NCBI GenBank assembly: GCA_944324135.1
Contig: CALUVE010000019.1
Span: 1-39,781 of the forward strand
Reading direction: 5' to 3'
Length of the DNA stretch: 39,781 bases
Source: Candidatus Gastranaerophilales bacterium
GTDB lineage: Bacteria > Cyanobacteriota > Vampirovibrionia > Gastranaerophilales > Gastranaerophilaceae
Shown: piece after piece, positions 1 through 8,407 of the stretch
Numbering within the stretch: the first letter of the stretch is position 1
Layout: the number at the start of each line of letters is the position of its first letter
Notes under the pieces: generated by a model
Told to the model about the DNA's origin: nothing
Seen by the model: the letters and a program-made list of their open reading frames with translations, nothing else
The model's database searches: none
Position numbers and translations under genes: made by a program

Positions 1-332
1 TAATTATGCAATGGAAGAGATTTTTCTAAAGCTGTTTTATGTACCGGAAAATCCGGAGTTGTTTTAGGCTTATCCTGGGAATAATTTGAATAATAATAAG
101 TTTCAGCTATATTCTTTTCACAATCAGAGATATTATATATATAAACATCCTCTCCATCCAGATAGAATTTCACAACCCCTCTGTACTTGTATAAATTTTC
201 AGTTTTTTCAATACTATCTGTATCAAGCAACACCGTAAGTTTGCTATCTTCCGAAAGATTTAACCATTGTTCAGAATGCGCAGTATTCACTGTATACAAC
301 AAAGAAAGAATTAATAAAAAAATCTTTTTCAT
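1..332 (-). CDS. Secreted protein, 5' part only (runs off left edge)
   Basis: The frame is open from an ATG at 332 down to base 1 with no stop, so about 110 residues of a longer protein are visible. Residues 1-20 form a signal peptide: two lysines, a hydrophobic core (IFLLILSLLYTV), and a likely signal peptidase I site after NTAHS. The mature part starts EQWLNLSEDSKLTVLLDTDS. A Trp near the start followed by a D-x-DSI stretch and a charged beta-strand-like segment resembles small periplasmic proteins of the surface-adhesin-E-like type, but this is a weak likeness. Two cysteines are not evident; one Cys lies in the ISDCEKN segment. The function is unknown. The upstream spacer holds repeats, and I see no convincing promoter. 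Confidence 0.75.
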   Translation of the reverse strand, partial: MKKIFLLILSLLYTVNTAHSEQWLNLSEDSKLTVLLDTDSIEKTENLYKYRGVVKFYLDGEDVYIYNISDCEKNIAETYYYSNYSQDKPKTTPDFPVHKTALEKSLPLHN

Positions 333-428
333 ATTCACTATCGTATCAAAGCCCCCCCCTATATGTCAATTTTAAACAAATATTATTTTTGTCAGGCAGT
401 GCCTGACCTACAAAAACTCGCTCTGCTC

Positions 429-482
429 ACTTATTTTCGGAACACGCTCCCGCTCTGCTCTCGCTATCGTCCTCAAATAAGT
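429..482. repeat. Hairpin element with conserved loop, copy A
   Basis: Arms ACTTATTT (429-436) and AAATAAGT (475-482) pair perfectly. After two mismatched positions, GGA (439-441) pairs with TCC (470-472). The loop segment 439-473 is 32/35 identical to 22447-22481, while the arms differ completely between copies. A partial core, CGCTCTGCTC, also occurs just upstream at 419-428. Confidence 0.6.
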
Positions 483-503
483 TTTCTGTATTCTGTTGTA
501 TCT

Positions 504-548
504 GTCATTCTGACCCCGGTGACAATTCAGGGGTGAAGAAGCTTTTTT
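504..548. repeat. Short dispersed intergenic repeat, copy 1
   Basis: It starts GTCATTCTGA, continues through AATTCAGGGGTGAAGAA and ends in a T run. A near-identical copy lies at 33917-33961 inside the phage-derived block. It belongs to the common class of bacterial intergenic repeats containing GTCATTCTGA and GAAGAATCT. Confidence 0.6.
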
Positions 549-579
549 AGTGAATAGTGAATAGAAATTTACATTAACA

Positions 580-780
580 TGTCATCCTGAAAGCGTAGAA
601 AATCCGTTTTATTTTTGAAAAACGAGATTTTCAAGCTATTCAGGATCTTGCCATTCCGAAAATCTTGTCAGTACGCCAAAATATCAGACCCTGAACCAAG
701 TTCAGGGTGACAGAAGAATGAAACTGACTTAACCTCTTAACGTCCTTTTTAAACCTATTTTCTACGCTTTCAGGATGACA
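580..780. repeat. MITE-like element with 24-bp perfect terminal inverted repeats
   Basis: Bases 580-603 are the exact reverse complement of 757-780 (24 of 24; outer end TGTCATCCTGAAAGCG). The 153-base interior holds a 9-bp perfect hairpin, ACCCTGAAC/GTTCAGGGT (688-708, loop CAA). There is no transposase. An open frame across it on minus (640-846) reads as translated repeat and is not a gene. No target-site duplication is obvious. Together with 429-548 this fills the gene-free stretch 333-861; I see nothing else there. Confidence 0.6.
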
Positions 781-793
781 ATATTGCAATAGA

Positions 794-822
794 AAAGGTT
801 GGACAATTTTCATCCAACCTTT
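794..822 (-). terminator. Probable lysS terminator
   Basis: A 10-bp perfect stem, AAAGGTTGGA (794-803) with TCCAACCTTT (813-822), lies 40 bases past the lysS stop. The downstream tract on minus is only moderately T-rich, so efficiency is uncertain. Confidence 0.5.
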
Positions 823-861
823 CAACTCTTTTATTAAATTTTTCACTAAGAACTTTATTTT

Positions 862-2397
862 TTAGTCTCTTTTCTTCAAAGTCGGGAATGCAATGACGTC
901 TCTGATTGACGGAGAATTTGTCAAGAGCATAACCAGACGGTCAATACCCATACCCAAACCGCCTGTCGGAGGCATACCGTGCTCTAATGCACAGATAAAG
1001 TCTTCATCAATTTCCATTGCTTCTTCATCCCCGTTTGCCTTTGCAAGAGCCTGAGCTTCAAATCTCATTCTCTGGTCAATAGGATCTGTAAGTTCTGAGA
1101 ACGCGTTACAGATTTCCCAGCCGTTAACACGGGTTTCAAAACGTTCTGTCAATCTGTCATTATCTCTGTGAACTTTTGCCAGCGGTGATATGTCTCTCGG
1201 ATAATCTATGATGTGCACCGGCTGAATTAATGTCGGTTCAATTTTTTCTTCAAAAATTCTGTCGATAACCTGTCCCCAGTTTTCGCAATCATCAGCGTTA
1301 ACTCCGGCTTCTTTTGCTTTTGCTCTGGCATCAGAAATTGTGAAAATCTGGTTGAAGTCAATGCCTGTTGCTTCTTTTACAGCACCGAGCATTGTTTTTC
1401 TGTCCCAAGGAGGTGTAAGGTCAATTATATTATCACCGTACTGAATTTTCATAGTACCCAGAACTTCCTGCGCTACAGTTGACACAAGGTTCTCAATCAA
1501 TACCATCATTTCGTTGTAATCAACGTATGCCTGATAAAGTTCTACCATTGTAAATTCAGGGTTGTGGCGTGTGTCGATACCTTCATTTCTGAAACTTCTG
1601 TTGATTTCAAAGATTTTTTCACTCATACCGCCAACCATAAGACGTTTCAGATAAAGTTCCGGCGCAATTCTCAAATACATGTCCATATCAAGCGTATTGT
1701 GGTGAGTTATGAACGGTCTTGCATTAGCGCCGCCTACCTGCGGATGGAGCATCGGAGTTTCTACTTCCAAAAATCCCTGTGATGTCAAATACTGTCTGAT
1801 TTTTTGGATAATCAAACTTCTTGTCTGGAAAGTTTTTCTCACATCTTCGTTACAAATCATATCCACGTATCTTTGACGGTATTTAGTTTCAACATCGCTG
1901 AATGTATGGAATTTTTCCAACTCTTCAAGTTTTTCTTTGCTGATTTGTTTGTTAGGAAGCGGCAACAGGGCTTTTGATAAAAGTTTCAAAGAAGTTGCTT
2001 TGATAGAAAGCTCGCCGCGCGGAGTTCTTCTGATTGTACCTGTAAAACCGACAATATCTCCGATATCAATGAGTTTTAAAAGTTTCATCTGGTCTTCGTT
2101 TAAATTTTCTTTGTGAGAAAATATCTGGATTTTTCCTGACGGATCAACCAAATCTATAAACATACCGGAATTTCTGATAACCATTACACGGCCTGCAACT
2201 GAATAGCAATCTTCAGTTTCTGCACCGTTTTCAAGGTCTTTATATTTTTCCTGCAAATCTGCAGCATTTGCATCTTTATTAAAAGAATACGGGTATGGAT
2301 TAATGCCGCGGTCTGCAAGTTCAGCAAGTTTTTGAATTCTTGTCTGTCTTATTTGTTCTTGAGCCGAAATTGGCTCGTGAGCTGTTTGTTGTGTCAT
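862..2397 (-). CDS. lysS: Lysyl-tRNA synthetase, class II
   Basis: Charges tRNA-Lys with lysine using ATP, in the cytoplasm. The 511-residue length is normal for bacterial LysRS. An N-terminal OB-fold anticodon-binding domain (about 55-170) precedes the catalytic core. Class II motif 1 is around FLEVETPMLHP, motif 2 includes FRNEGIDTRHNPEFT, and motif 3 is GGLGMGIDRLVMLL near the C-terminus. The start ATG has AAGGA 10 bases upstream. The gene is transcribed away from pilT, from which a terminator at 2451-2484 separates it, so it probably has its own promoter in the 108-base gap. It appears complete and canonical. Confidence 0.97.
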   Translation of the reverse strand: MTQQTAHEPISAQEQIRQTRIQKLAELADRGINPYPYSFNKDANAADLQEKYKDLENGAETEDCYSVAGRVMVIRNSGMFIDLVDPSGKIQIFSHKENLNEDQMKLLKLIDIGDIVGFTGTIRRTPRGELSIKATSLKLLSKALLPLPNKQISKEKLEELEKFHTFSDVETKYRQRYVDMICNEDVRKTFQTRSLIIQKIRQYLTSQGFLEVETPMLHPQVGGANARPFITHHNTLDMDMYLRIAPELYLKRLMVGGMSEKIFEINRSFRNEGIDTRHNPEFTMVELYQAYVDYNEMMVLIENLVSTVAQEVLGTMKIQYGDNIIDLTPPWDRKTMLGAVKEATGIDFNQIFTISDARAKAKEAGVNADDCENWGQVIDRIFEEKIEPTLIQPVHIIDYPRDISPLAKVHRDNDRLTERFETRVNGWEICNAFSELTDPIDQRMRFEAQALAKANGDEEAMEIDEDFICALEHGMPPTGGLGMGIDRLVMLLTNSPSIRDVIAFPTLKKRD

Positions 2398-2450
2398 TTT
2401 TACTTTTCCTTATTTTTAGTAATCCTTATAACCAAATTTTAGCACAAACA

Positions 2451-2484
2451 AAAAAAGGTACAAACCTCAAAGGGGTTGCACCTT
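2451..2484 (-). terminator. Rho-independent terminator of pilT
   Basis: On minus, AAGGTGCAACC pairs with GGTTTGTACCTT (one mismatch and one bulge) and is followed directly by a run of seven T. It lies 22 bases after the pilT stop. Confidence 0.75.
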
Positions 2485-2505
2485 GTTTGTATGTTTTATC
2501 TGAAA

Positions 2506-3570
2506 TTACTGGAGCAAACGTTTAAGCTCATCAGGACGTGATGTTTTTGACATTGCATCTTCCATTGATATGAGTTTTTCTTTATACAATTTAGATAGTG
2601 CCATTTCAAGAGTTTGCATACCCAACCCCTGGTTCATCTGAATTGTAGAATAAATTTGAGCTGCTTTTGCTTCACGAATAAGGTTTGCAATCGCCGGTGT
2701 TACAATCATAATTTCCTGCGCCATAACGCGGCCTTTTTTAGTTCCGTCCGGCTGGAGTTTTGGAACAAGTGTCTGAGAGAAAACAGCAACAAGTGAGTTT
2801 GCCAGCTGTACACGAATTTGCTGCTGCTGACCTTCAGGAAATACGTCAATGATACGGTCAATTGTTTGGGAAGCTGATGAAGTGTGCAGGGTTCCGAACA
2901 CAAGGTGACCTGTTTCAGCTGCAGTTAGCGCAAGGGCGATGGTTTCGTGGTCTCTCATCTCACCTACCAGAATAATATCCGGGTCTTCACGTAATGCCGA
3001 TTTCAACGCATTTGCAAATGAACGGGTATCCATACCGAGTTCACGCTGGTGAATAATACTTTGTTTTGACTTGTGCACAAATTCTATAGGGTCTTCAATC
3101 GTCAGAATATGCTCTGCTTTTGTTGAATTAATATAGTCAATCATCGCGGCTAGGGTTGTAGATTTACCTGAACCTGTAGGGCCTGTTACCAGAACAAGAC
3201 CACGCGGTTTTTCCGCCATTCTTCTAACCGTCTCCGGCAGACCGAGAGACTCAAATGACGGGACTGTGTCTGTAATCGTTCTGAATGCGGCAGCGTAATT
3301 TCCTTTGTCTCTGTATATGTTTACACGGAAACGGCTCAACCCTTCAACACCATAGGAAAAGTCAAGCTCCCATTCCTGTTCAAGCTTTCTTCTCTGCTCA
3401 TTTGAAAGCATAGGGAAAAGTAAATTTTCAACATCCTGCGGAGAAAGCGACGGACAGTCAAATCTTCTTAATTTACCGTCGATACGCCCTGCCGGCTGCA
3501 AATTACTTGTAATATGCAAGTCACTTCCGTTCTGGCTTACAAGTTGTTCTAAAAGTTCTTCTATCTGCAT
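2506..3570 (-). CDS. pilT: PilT, type IV pilus retraction ATPase
   Basis: A hexameric cytoplasmic ATPase that depolymerises the type IV pilus (twitching, DNA uptake, adhesion). The 354-residue length is typical of PilT. Walker A GPTGSGKST is at about 130-138. The Asp box lies around TIEDPIEF. Walker B is at about 200 (IILVGEMRDHET), followed by the His box TGHLVFGTLHT. A C-terminal ANLIREAK matches the AIRNLIRE retraction motif that separates PilT from PilB. The gene for an 83-residue protein sits 18 bases upstream and is probably cotranscribed. No pilin or assembly genes are in the window, which is common because pilT is often scattered. Confidence 0.95.
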   Translation of the reverse strand: MQIEELLEQLVSQNGSDLHITSNLQPAGRIDGKLRRFDCPSLSPQDVENLLFPMLSNEQRRKLEQEWELDFSYGVEGLSRFRVNIYRDKGNYAAAFRTITDTVPSFESLGLPETVRRMAEKPRGLVLVTGPTGSGKSTTLAAMIDYINSTKAEHILTIEDPIEFVHKSKQSIIHQRELGMDTRSFANALKSALREDPDIILVGEMRDHETIALALTAAETGHLVFGTLHTSSASQTIDRIIDVFPEGQQQQIRVQLANSLVAVFSQTLVPKLQPDGTKKGRVMAQEIMIVTPAIANLIREAKAAQIYSTIQMNQGLGMQTLEMALSKLYKEKLISMEDAMSKTSRPDELKRLLQ

Positions 3571-3588
3571 TGGTTAATCCCCTTATTA

Positions 3589-3840
3589 CTATTCGTTAAA
3601 ATTTAATATAGCTTCATTCTCTTCCATAGCCAATTCTATGAGTTTGTATGCCATATAAGCACCGAGAGCAACGGCTTTCGGGTCAAGAGAAGTTTTATTG
3701 GCTGCCTCAATTATAGCTGTATTTATCTCTGGATTTTCGTCCTTGATATAGTGAATCATTTTTTTACGCCATGCCGGCATATCTTTAAAAATTTCCGTGA
3801 ATGCTGCTGCAGCATTTTCTTCCGTAATAATCGGTATCAT
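3589..3840 (-). CDS. Small helical protein upstream of pilT
   Basis: 83 residues, mostly predicted helix, no signal peptide or membrane segment. The sequence is acidic at the C-terminus (ELAMEENEAILNFNE) and basic in the middle (AWRKKMIHYIKDEN). I do not recognise a family. It ends 18 bases before pilT and is probably its operon partner; it could be a soluble regulator or chaperone of pilus function, but that is only a guess from position. Its start ATG lies 110 bases from recF on the opposite strand, so the two share a divergent promoter region. Clean coding frame and operon spacing argue that it is real. Confidence 0.7.
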   Translation of the reverse strand: MIPIITEENAAAAFTEIFKDMPAWRKKMIHYIKDENPEINTAIIEAANKTSLDPKAVALGAYMAYKLIELAMEENEAILNFNE

Positions 3841-3911
3841 ATACTTTTCCTTGCCTCAAAGGGCTTTTTACCATATTACCCGAAATTATATCCCAAATTT
3901 TAAACGCCGTC

Positions 3912-3940
3912 TATACATTAGAAAATGTATTTGATAAAAT
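3912..3940 (+). promoter_or_regulatory. Candidate recF promoter with palindrome
   Basis: TATACA (3912-3917), 17-base spacer, TAAAAT (3935-3940). A 7-bp perfect inverted repeat ATACATT/AATGTAT (3913-3930) covers the -35 and spacer and could be an operator. The expected transcript start is within 0-4 bases of the ATG at 3951. Confidence 0.5.
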
Positions 3941-3950
3941 ATTTTTGAAT

Positions 3951-5069
3951 ATGAGATTAGCGGATTTAAAATTAACAAATTACAGAAATTGCAAGGAACT
4001 TAGTCTAAACTTTGATTCCGATAAAATTCTCATCATCGGAAAAAATGCACAGGGCAAAACCAATATCCTTGAAAGTATTTATCTGCTCTCTGCATTAAAA
4101 AGCCCCCGCACCTCAAACAACATTGAGCTTATTAATTTTGAGGTCGACACTGCAGATGTTCACGCCAACATAATAAAAGCTGACACTGATATTGAACTTG
4201 ATTTTGCATATAACAAAGAAAAAAAACGCGAACTGAAAATTAACGGGGTAAAATCACGTCCGAAAGATTTTAAAACCGTATTAAAAACAGTATTATTTTC
4301 GACAACGGATTTGCTCTTGCTCAGAGGAACCCCTCAGGACAGACGTGATTGGCTGGATAGAGCCATCTCGCAAATCTACCCGGCTTATGATGACAGACTA
4401 TCTAAATATGATAAAATACGCATACAGAAAAATAATTATCTGAAAGAATATCTCAAAACCGGATATACCAATGATACTCTGCTTGAGGTCTACAATGAAC
4501 AACTCGTCATCACAGGCAGCAATATAATTTATCTCAGAAAAAAATTCTTAAATGAAATTGAAAAAACAGCAAAAGAAAAACACAGAATTATAAGCGAGAC
4601 AGAAGATTTAAAAATCACTTACGACTGTTCTTTTTTAAGCGGGGATGAAAATGAGGTTGAAGAAATAGCCGCATCATTCAGAAATTCTCTTGAACAGCGG
4701 CGTTCGGAAGAAATGCGCAGGGGACAATCCTGTGTAGGACCGCACAGAGATGACATTGTGTTTTTCATAAACAACAATGAAGCAACAAAATTTGCCTCCC
4801 AGGGACAGCAAAGAACAATTGTCCTTGCGCTGAAACTTTCAGAGCTTGATATCATCACCGAAAAAACCGGAGATACCCCGATACTTTTGCTTGATGATGT
4901 ACTGGCAGAACTCGACGATATCAGACAAAATTACCTGCTGAAATCCATAAACCGCGATACCCAGACAATAATAACTTCTGTTGATACAGTGCTGTTTGAA
5001 GAAGAATTTTTGAAAGATGTACTCATATACAAAATAGAACAGGGCAAAATTGTTTCACCCCAGCAATAA
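3951..5069 (+). CDS. recF: RecF, recombination/gap-repair ATPase
   Basis: An SMC-like DNA-binding ATPase that with RecO and RecR loads RecA at single-strand gaps. Residues 1-14 (MRLADLKLTNYRNC) match the family start. Walker A GKNAQGKT is at 30-37. The ABC signature region is SQGQQRTIVLALKL. Walker B is ILLLDDVLAELD near the C-terminus. About 372 residues, normal size. I chose ATG 3951 over an in-frame TTG at 3945 because the family begins there. There is no Shine-Dalgarno sequence, and the -10 box ends 10 bases before the ATG, so the message is nearly leaderless. It is not next to dnaA/dnaN, unlike in many bacteria. Confidence 0.96.
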   Translation: MRLADLKLTNYRNCKELSLNFDSDKILIIGKNAQGKTNILESIYLLSALKSPRTSNNIELINFEVDTADVHANIIKADTDIELDFAYNKEKKRELKINGVKSRPKDFKTVLKTVLFSTTDLLLLRGTPQDRRDWLDRAISQIYPAYDDRLSKYDKIRIQKNNYLKEYLKTGYTNDTLLEVYNEQLVITGSNIIYLRKKFLNEIEKTAKEKHRIISETEDLKITYDCSFLSGDENEVEEIAASFRNSLEQRRSEEMRRGQSCVGPHRDDIVFFINNNEATKFASQGQQRTIVLALKLSELDIITEKTGDTPILLLDDVLAELDDIRQNYLLKSINRDTQTIITSVDTVLFEEEFLKDVLIYKIEQGKIVSPQQ

Positions 5070-5094
5070 AAATGCCGGAAACTTCGGATATTAT

Positions 5095-5126
5095 AAACGC
5101 CTGACTTTTTCAAAAATCAGACGTTT
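5095..5126. terminator. Hairpin between convergent genes
   Basis: AAACGCCTGA (5095-5104) pairs with TCAGACGTTT (5117-5126) with one mismatch. It sits between the convergent ends of recF and the 1053-residue gene. No T run follows on either strand, so termination is only suggested by position. Confidence 0.35.
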
Positions 5127-5152
5127 ACAAACCACTACAAATTTTGTACCTT

Positions 5153-8100
5153 TTATCCTTTAATCGGAGGCATATCTTTATAGAATCTTCTATAATCAAT
5201 ATCATTAAAATTAGATGCGAAAATTGCTTTCATCGCTTTAGGGGAGATAATCTGCGGCATAGTTGCATACATTTGTTCATATGCAGGAATTTCACTGCGT
5301 GCAGCTGAATCTTTTTGCTGTTTTTGCTCATCACCGTAGATAGCTTCTCTTGCGATTTTTTCAATATTTGCAGAGAAGAAGTTGGACTTAAGAATAAATT
5401 TAGCGCCTTCTTTTTTAGCCTCACCGCCGGAATTCAACATTGCAATAGCCACAATATTAATTACCTGAAGAGGAAGTCCAGGAATCTTCAAGATAGCGGA
5501 ACCGTGGTTAGCTGCAATTGATTTGAGCAAATTCGGGCAATACATTGCTATTTTAATATAAGCTTCTTTTTTATTACCATCAGAGAGTCTGTCGATGAAA
5601 GCACTGAGGTCTTTTACATTGCTGAATTTTTCTGAATAGTATTTGCGGCGTTCTTCCTGAGTCATATTAGCAACATCTGGATTGCTTGCATCAAGATTAT
5701 GTTCTATAACCGCATCAGCTACATCAGAAACAATCTGCTGAGTATATTTTGCTTCGGTTTCAGCAATAACCTGCTGAATAGAAGAGCTATTTTGAACGCC
5801 AGAATTTGAAGAACTTGATGAGCTTGAAGAATTAGAAACACTTTCATTTGCTGCAATTTCATTAGAAACGCGGGTGGCTGCATCAAGTAATCTTTCATTG
5901 CCTGTTTCTTTAGCAAATTCTATAGCAATTTCAATAGCTTCCTGTTGTATAGAGGAATCATACTTGCTGATATTATTGATTGCCTGTTCCAGAACTTCTT
6001 CGTACTGGAATGTCATAATTTCTTCATGAGCAGGAAGTTGAACATCTTTATGCAACAATGGAATTTCGTTTGCAAGAGTTTTACCAACTCTTATAGAATC
6101 TTCTTTATTAGATAAATTCTTAGCAGCGTCAACTGTTTTAGGGAAATATTTAGCCTGATCTTCTTTAGTATGTTTATGTATACTGCCGCCAAAAGCATCA
6201 ATCATATCGACTTCGCCGGTTTTAAGAGTTTTTTCAACCTGCTGGTCGCGGATTCCTTCATTAACAACATGCAAGTTAGCCGCATAATTAGTACGGGTTT
6301 CCAGAGAATATTTACCCTCTTTATTTTCAATGAGAGCAGTACCAACTTTATCAGCTTCCTCATCAGTCAAATTACCTTGCTCAAGAGTAGTTATTAATGA
6401 AGCATCCACTTCTCTATCATTTGCTTCAAGAGCAGTTGCCACAACTTTATCAGCCGGTAATTCATTGAATATTCGCGGACGCAAAACCAATTTTGTCAAT
6501 GGTTTTGCTTTTATTATATCTTTACCAACTGCATGTGTTATTTTTTCAAGAACACAATTTTGACGCTTAGGATTTCCACTATCAGAAGCACCAATAATCT
6601 CAATATTTGCATCAGATTCGCTGTCAACAGTACTGATATCACCTGCGCCTGGATTTTGATTCTGGAATTCATACGCAAGATCAAGCAATAAGAGTTTTTC
6701 CGGCAAGTATTCGCAGTTATCCATCATTCCGGAAAATACTTTTTGATACATAGTTATTGCATCTTCTTGACTAAGCGGTGCTCCGGTCTGAGCATCATAG
6801 AATTGACCATTTTCAAATGTTGCTACAGATCTAAGTTTTTCCTGAAGGTAGGCTTTTGTTGCAAGTTTATGTGCGAGCTTTTTAGTCTCTATGTCATCGT
6901 TGACATCATAAAGATTATTTTTATAAACTTCATTAAATTTGTCTTGATAACCCTTATCCTTTTTCATAACAGCGAAAGTTGATGATTCATGATCGCGTGA
7001 ATATGTTCCTAATTCACGTAAACTCAGACCTTTATCTCTTATGCTTTCATATGTTTCTAAATGATCTTGTTCAATTTGTGTTAAACAACTTCTGTCACCA
7101 TTATTTTGTGCAATTTTTGCTTTAATATAGTTATAACGCATTTCATCAACATAGGTGCCGTCTTTGTAGTCATTAAGATCCTCACCTTTGAAATCGCTAT
7201 ATTCTTTCTTGACAAAATCAAGTACATCTTTATTAAATTCTACATTTTCCTGTACTCTTTGCTCTTTTTTTGTTCTTACTGTAACTATATAATCAATAAC
7301 TTTGTTTATCTGAGTGTTTAAATTATCACTTTTGTTTATATCCTGATTGTTATCACGGAAAGAAAGATAAGAACCATTAAGTAAAAATGCTCTTGCAAGA
7401 CTTACTCTATCCTCCGGAATCATTTTGCCCCAGTTAGGGATTTCAGATGCAAGTTTTTCTTCCATTGCCTGTGCTCTTGCATTCTGTTCTTCCGGAGAAA
7501 GTTTACTCCATTCTTCTTCTGCCAATTTAGGCAGCATATTTGCATACAAGAATTCTTTACTGTTTTTTTTTGCGGTTTGCGCCCAGCCTTTTGCTTTCAA
7601 ATAAGCTTGCTGTTCTTCCGGAGACATACTTTCAAATTTAGTCTTTGCATATTCGTATTTTGCTAAACTGTTTACAAAGAAATTTTCTTTTTCTTTTTCA
7701 GTTAACTTTGCATTTTCACCGGTCTCATCAAAATCCCAATCGAAAACTTCTTGTCCATCCTTGTTAGCTTTAATATGGAAACTTTTAAAGCCCTCAGATG
7801 TTAAATCTGATTCAATTTCAACATTTTGAGTTCCTGCAGGGGAAGCAGCTTTGGCTTCTGTTGCAGGAGCAGAATTAGTTGATTTAACGGGAGTATTTGC
7901 AGATGCTTGGTTTGCAGTTTGAGCAGCATCAGTTGTTACTGTTGTGTTAACAACAGTTGAACTTGTCTCTGTTGCAGCAGGCTGCACGTTACCTGCTGAT
8001 GAGGCTTTTTGCGGCGCTGCTTCTGTATTTGCGGCAGAAACAACATCCCCGTCGGGATTAGAAGCCGGATGAGTCTGATAAAATTCATTCAGACAATTTG

Positions 8101-8314
8101 TTAATTCCATATCTGAAATATTGTTAGGGTCTAATCCTTTTGCTCTTATGAATGCTTCCTGTTCAGGTGTTAATTTTCTTTTTTCTACTTTTGGCGCACC
8201 ACTATCTATGACCGAATTCGGCTTTGCCTCTTTTTGTGGAGAAGAGGTTGTTACTTCACCTGTGTTAACCAACATAGTCAAGTCGGTAATTTTTACTGAA
8301 TTTGAAGAAGTCAT
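5153..8314 (-). CDS. Large hypothetical helical protein, 1053 residues
   Basis: I recognise no family. There is no signal peptide or membrane segment. Residues 1-75 are polar, followed by a low-complexity A/T/S/N-rich linker (about 90-170). After this come repeated short units of the form (L/M)(T/S)PE(E/Q)Q-x-A around residues 48, 227 and 270. A long, highly charged, mostly helical body follows. Near residue 825 a serine tract (eight Ser in a row, then NSG) forms a second linker before the C-terminal domain. The start has a weak GAG site upstream. A 93-base gap separates it from the 350-residue gene upstream on the same strand, so they may form an operon. The build (linkers, all-helical, no signal) could suit a structural or non-classically exported protein, but that is inference. 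Confidence 0.8.
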   Translation of the reverse strand: MTSSNSVKITDLTMLVNTGEVTTSSPQKEAKPNSVIDSGAPKVEKRKLTPEQEAFIRAKGLDPNNISDMELTNCLNEFYQTHPASNPDGDVVSAANTEAAPQKASSAGNVQPAATETSSTVVNTTVTTDAAQTANQASANTPVKSTNSAPATEAKAASPAGTQNVEIESDLTSEGFKSFHIKANKDGQEVFDWDFDETGENAKLTEKEKENFFVNSLAKYEYAKTKFESMSPEEQQAYLKAKGWAQTAKKNSKEFLYANMLPKLAEEEWSKLSPEEQNARAQAMEEKLASEIPNWGKMIPEDRVSLARAFLLNGSYLSFRDNNQDINKSDNLNTQINKVIDYIVTVRTKKEQRVQENVEFNKDVLDFVKKEYSDFKGEDLNDYKDGTYVDEMRYNYIKAKIAQNNGDRSCLTQIEQDHLETYESIRDKGLSLRELGTYSRDHESSTFAVMKKDKGYQDKFNEVYKNNLYDVNDDIETKKLAHKLATKAYLQEKLRSVATFENGQFYDAQTGAPLSQEDAITMYQKVFSGMMDNCEYLPEKLLLLDLAYEFQNQNPGAGDISTVDSESDANIEIIGASDSGNPKRQNCVLEKITHAVGKDIIKAKPLTKLVLRPRIFNELPADKVVATALEANDREVDASLITTLEQGNLTDEEADKVGTALIENKEGKYSLETRTNYAANLHVVNEGIRDQQVEKTLKTGEVDMIDAFGGSIHKHTKEDQAKYFPKTVDAAKNLSNKEDSIRVGKTLANEIPLLHKDVQLPAHEEIMTFQYEEVLEQAINNISKYDSSIQQEAIEIAIEFAKETGNERLLDAATRVSNEIAANESVSNSSSSSSSSNSGVQNSSSIQQVIAETEAKYTQQIVSDVADAVIEHNLDASNPDVANMTQEERRKYYSEKFSNVKDLSAFIDRLSDGNKKEAYIKIAMYCPNLLKSIAANHGSAILKIPGLPLQVINIVAIAMLNSGGEAKKEGAKFILKSNFFSANIEKIAREAIYGDEQKQQKDSAARSEIPAYEQMYATMPQIISPKAMKAIFASNFNDIDYRRFYKDMPPIKG

Positions 8315-8407
8315 AGTAATATACTCTCGTTATTCGTGCATACATCATGAAAAACATACAAAAACGGATAATTGCTTTACATGTCAAATTATTTACAATT
8401 CTTTACA

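Noticed and set aside
187-375. 62-codon open frame on plus at the left edge
   Set aside because: It is antisense to the signal-peptide protein on minus, which has the better start and coding pattern.
640-846. 68-codon open frame on minus in the left spacer
   Set aside because: It lies across the inverted-repeat element, reads as translated repeat sequence, and runs through the lysS terminator hairpin.
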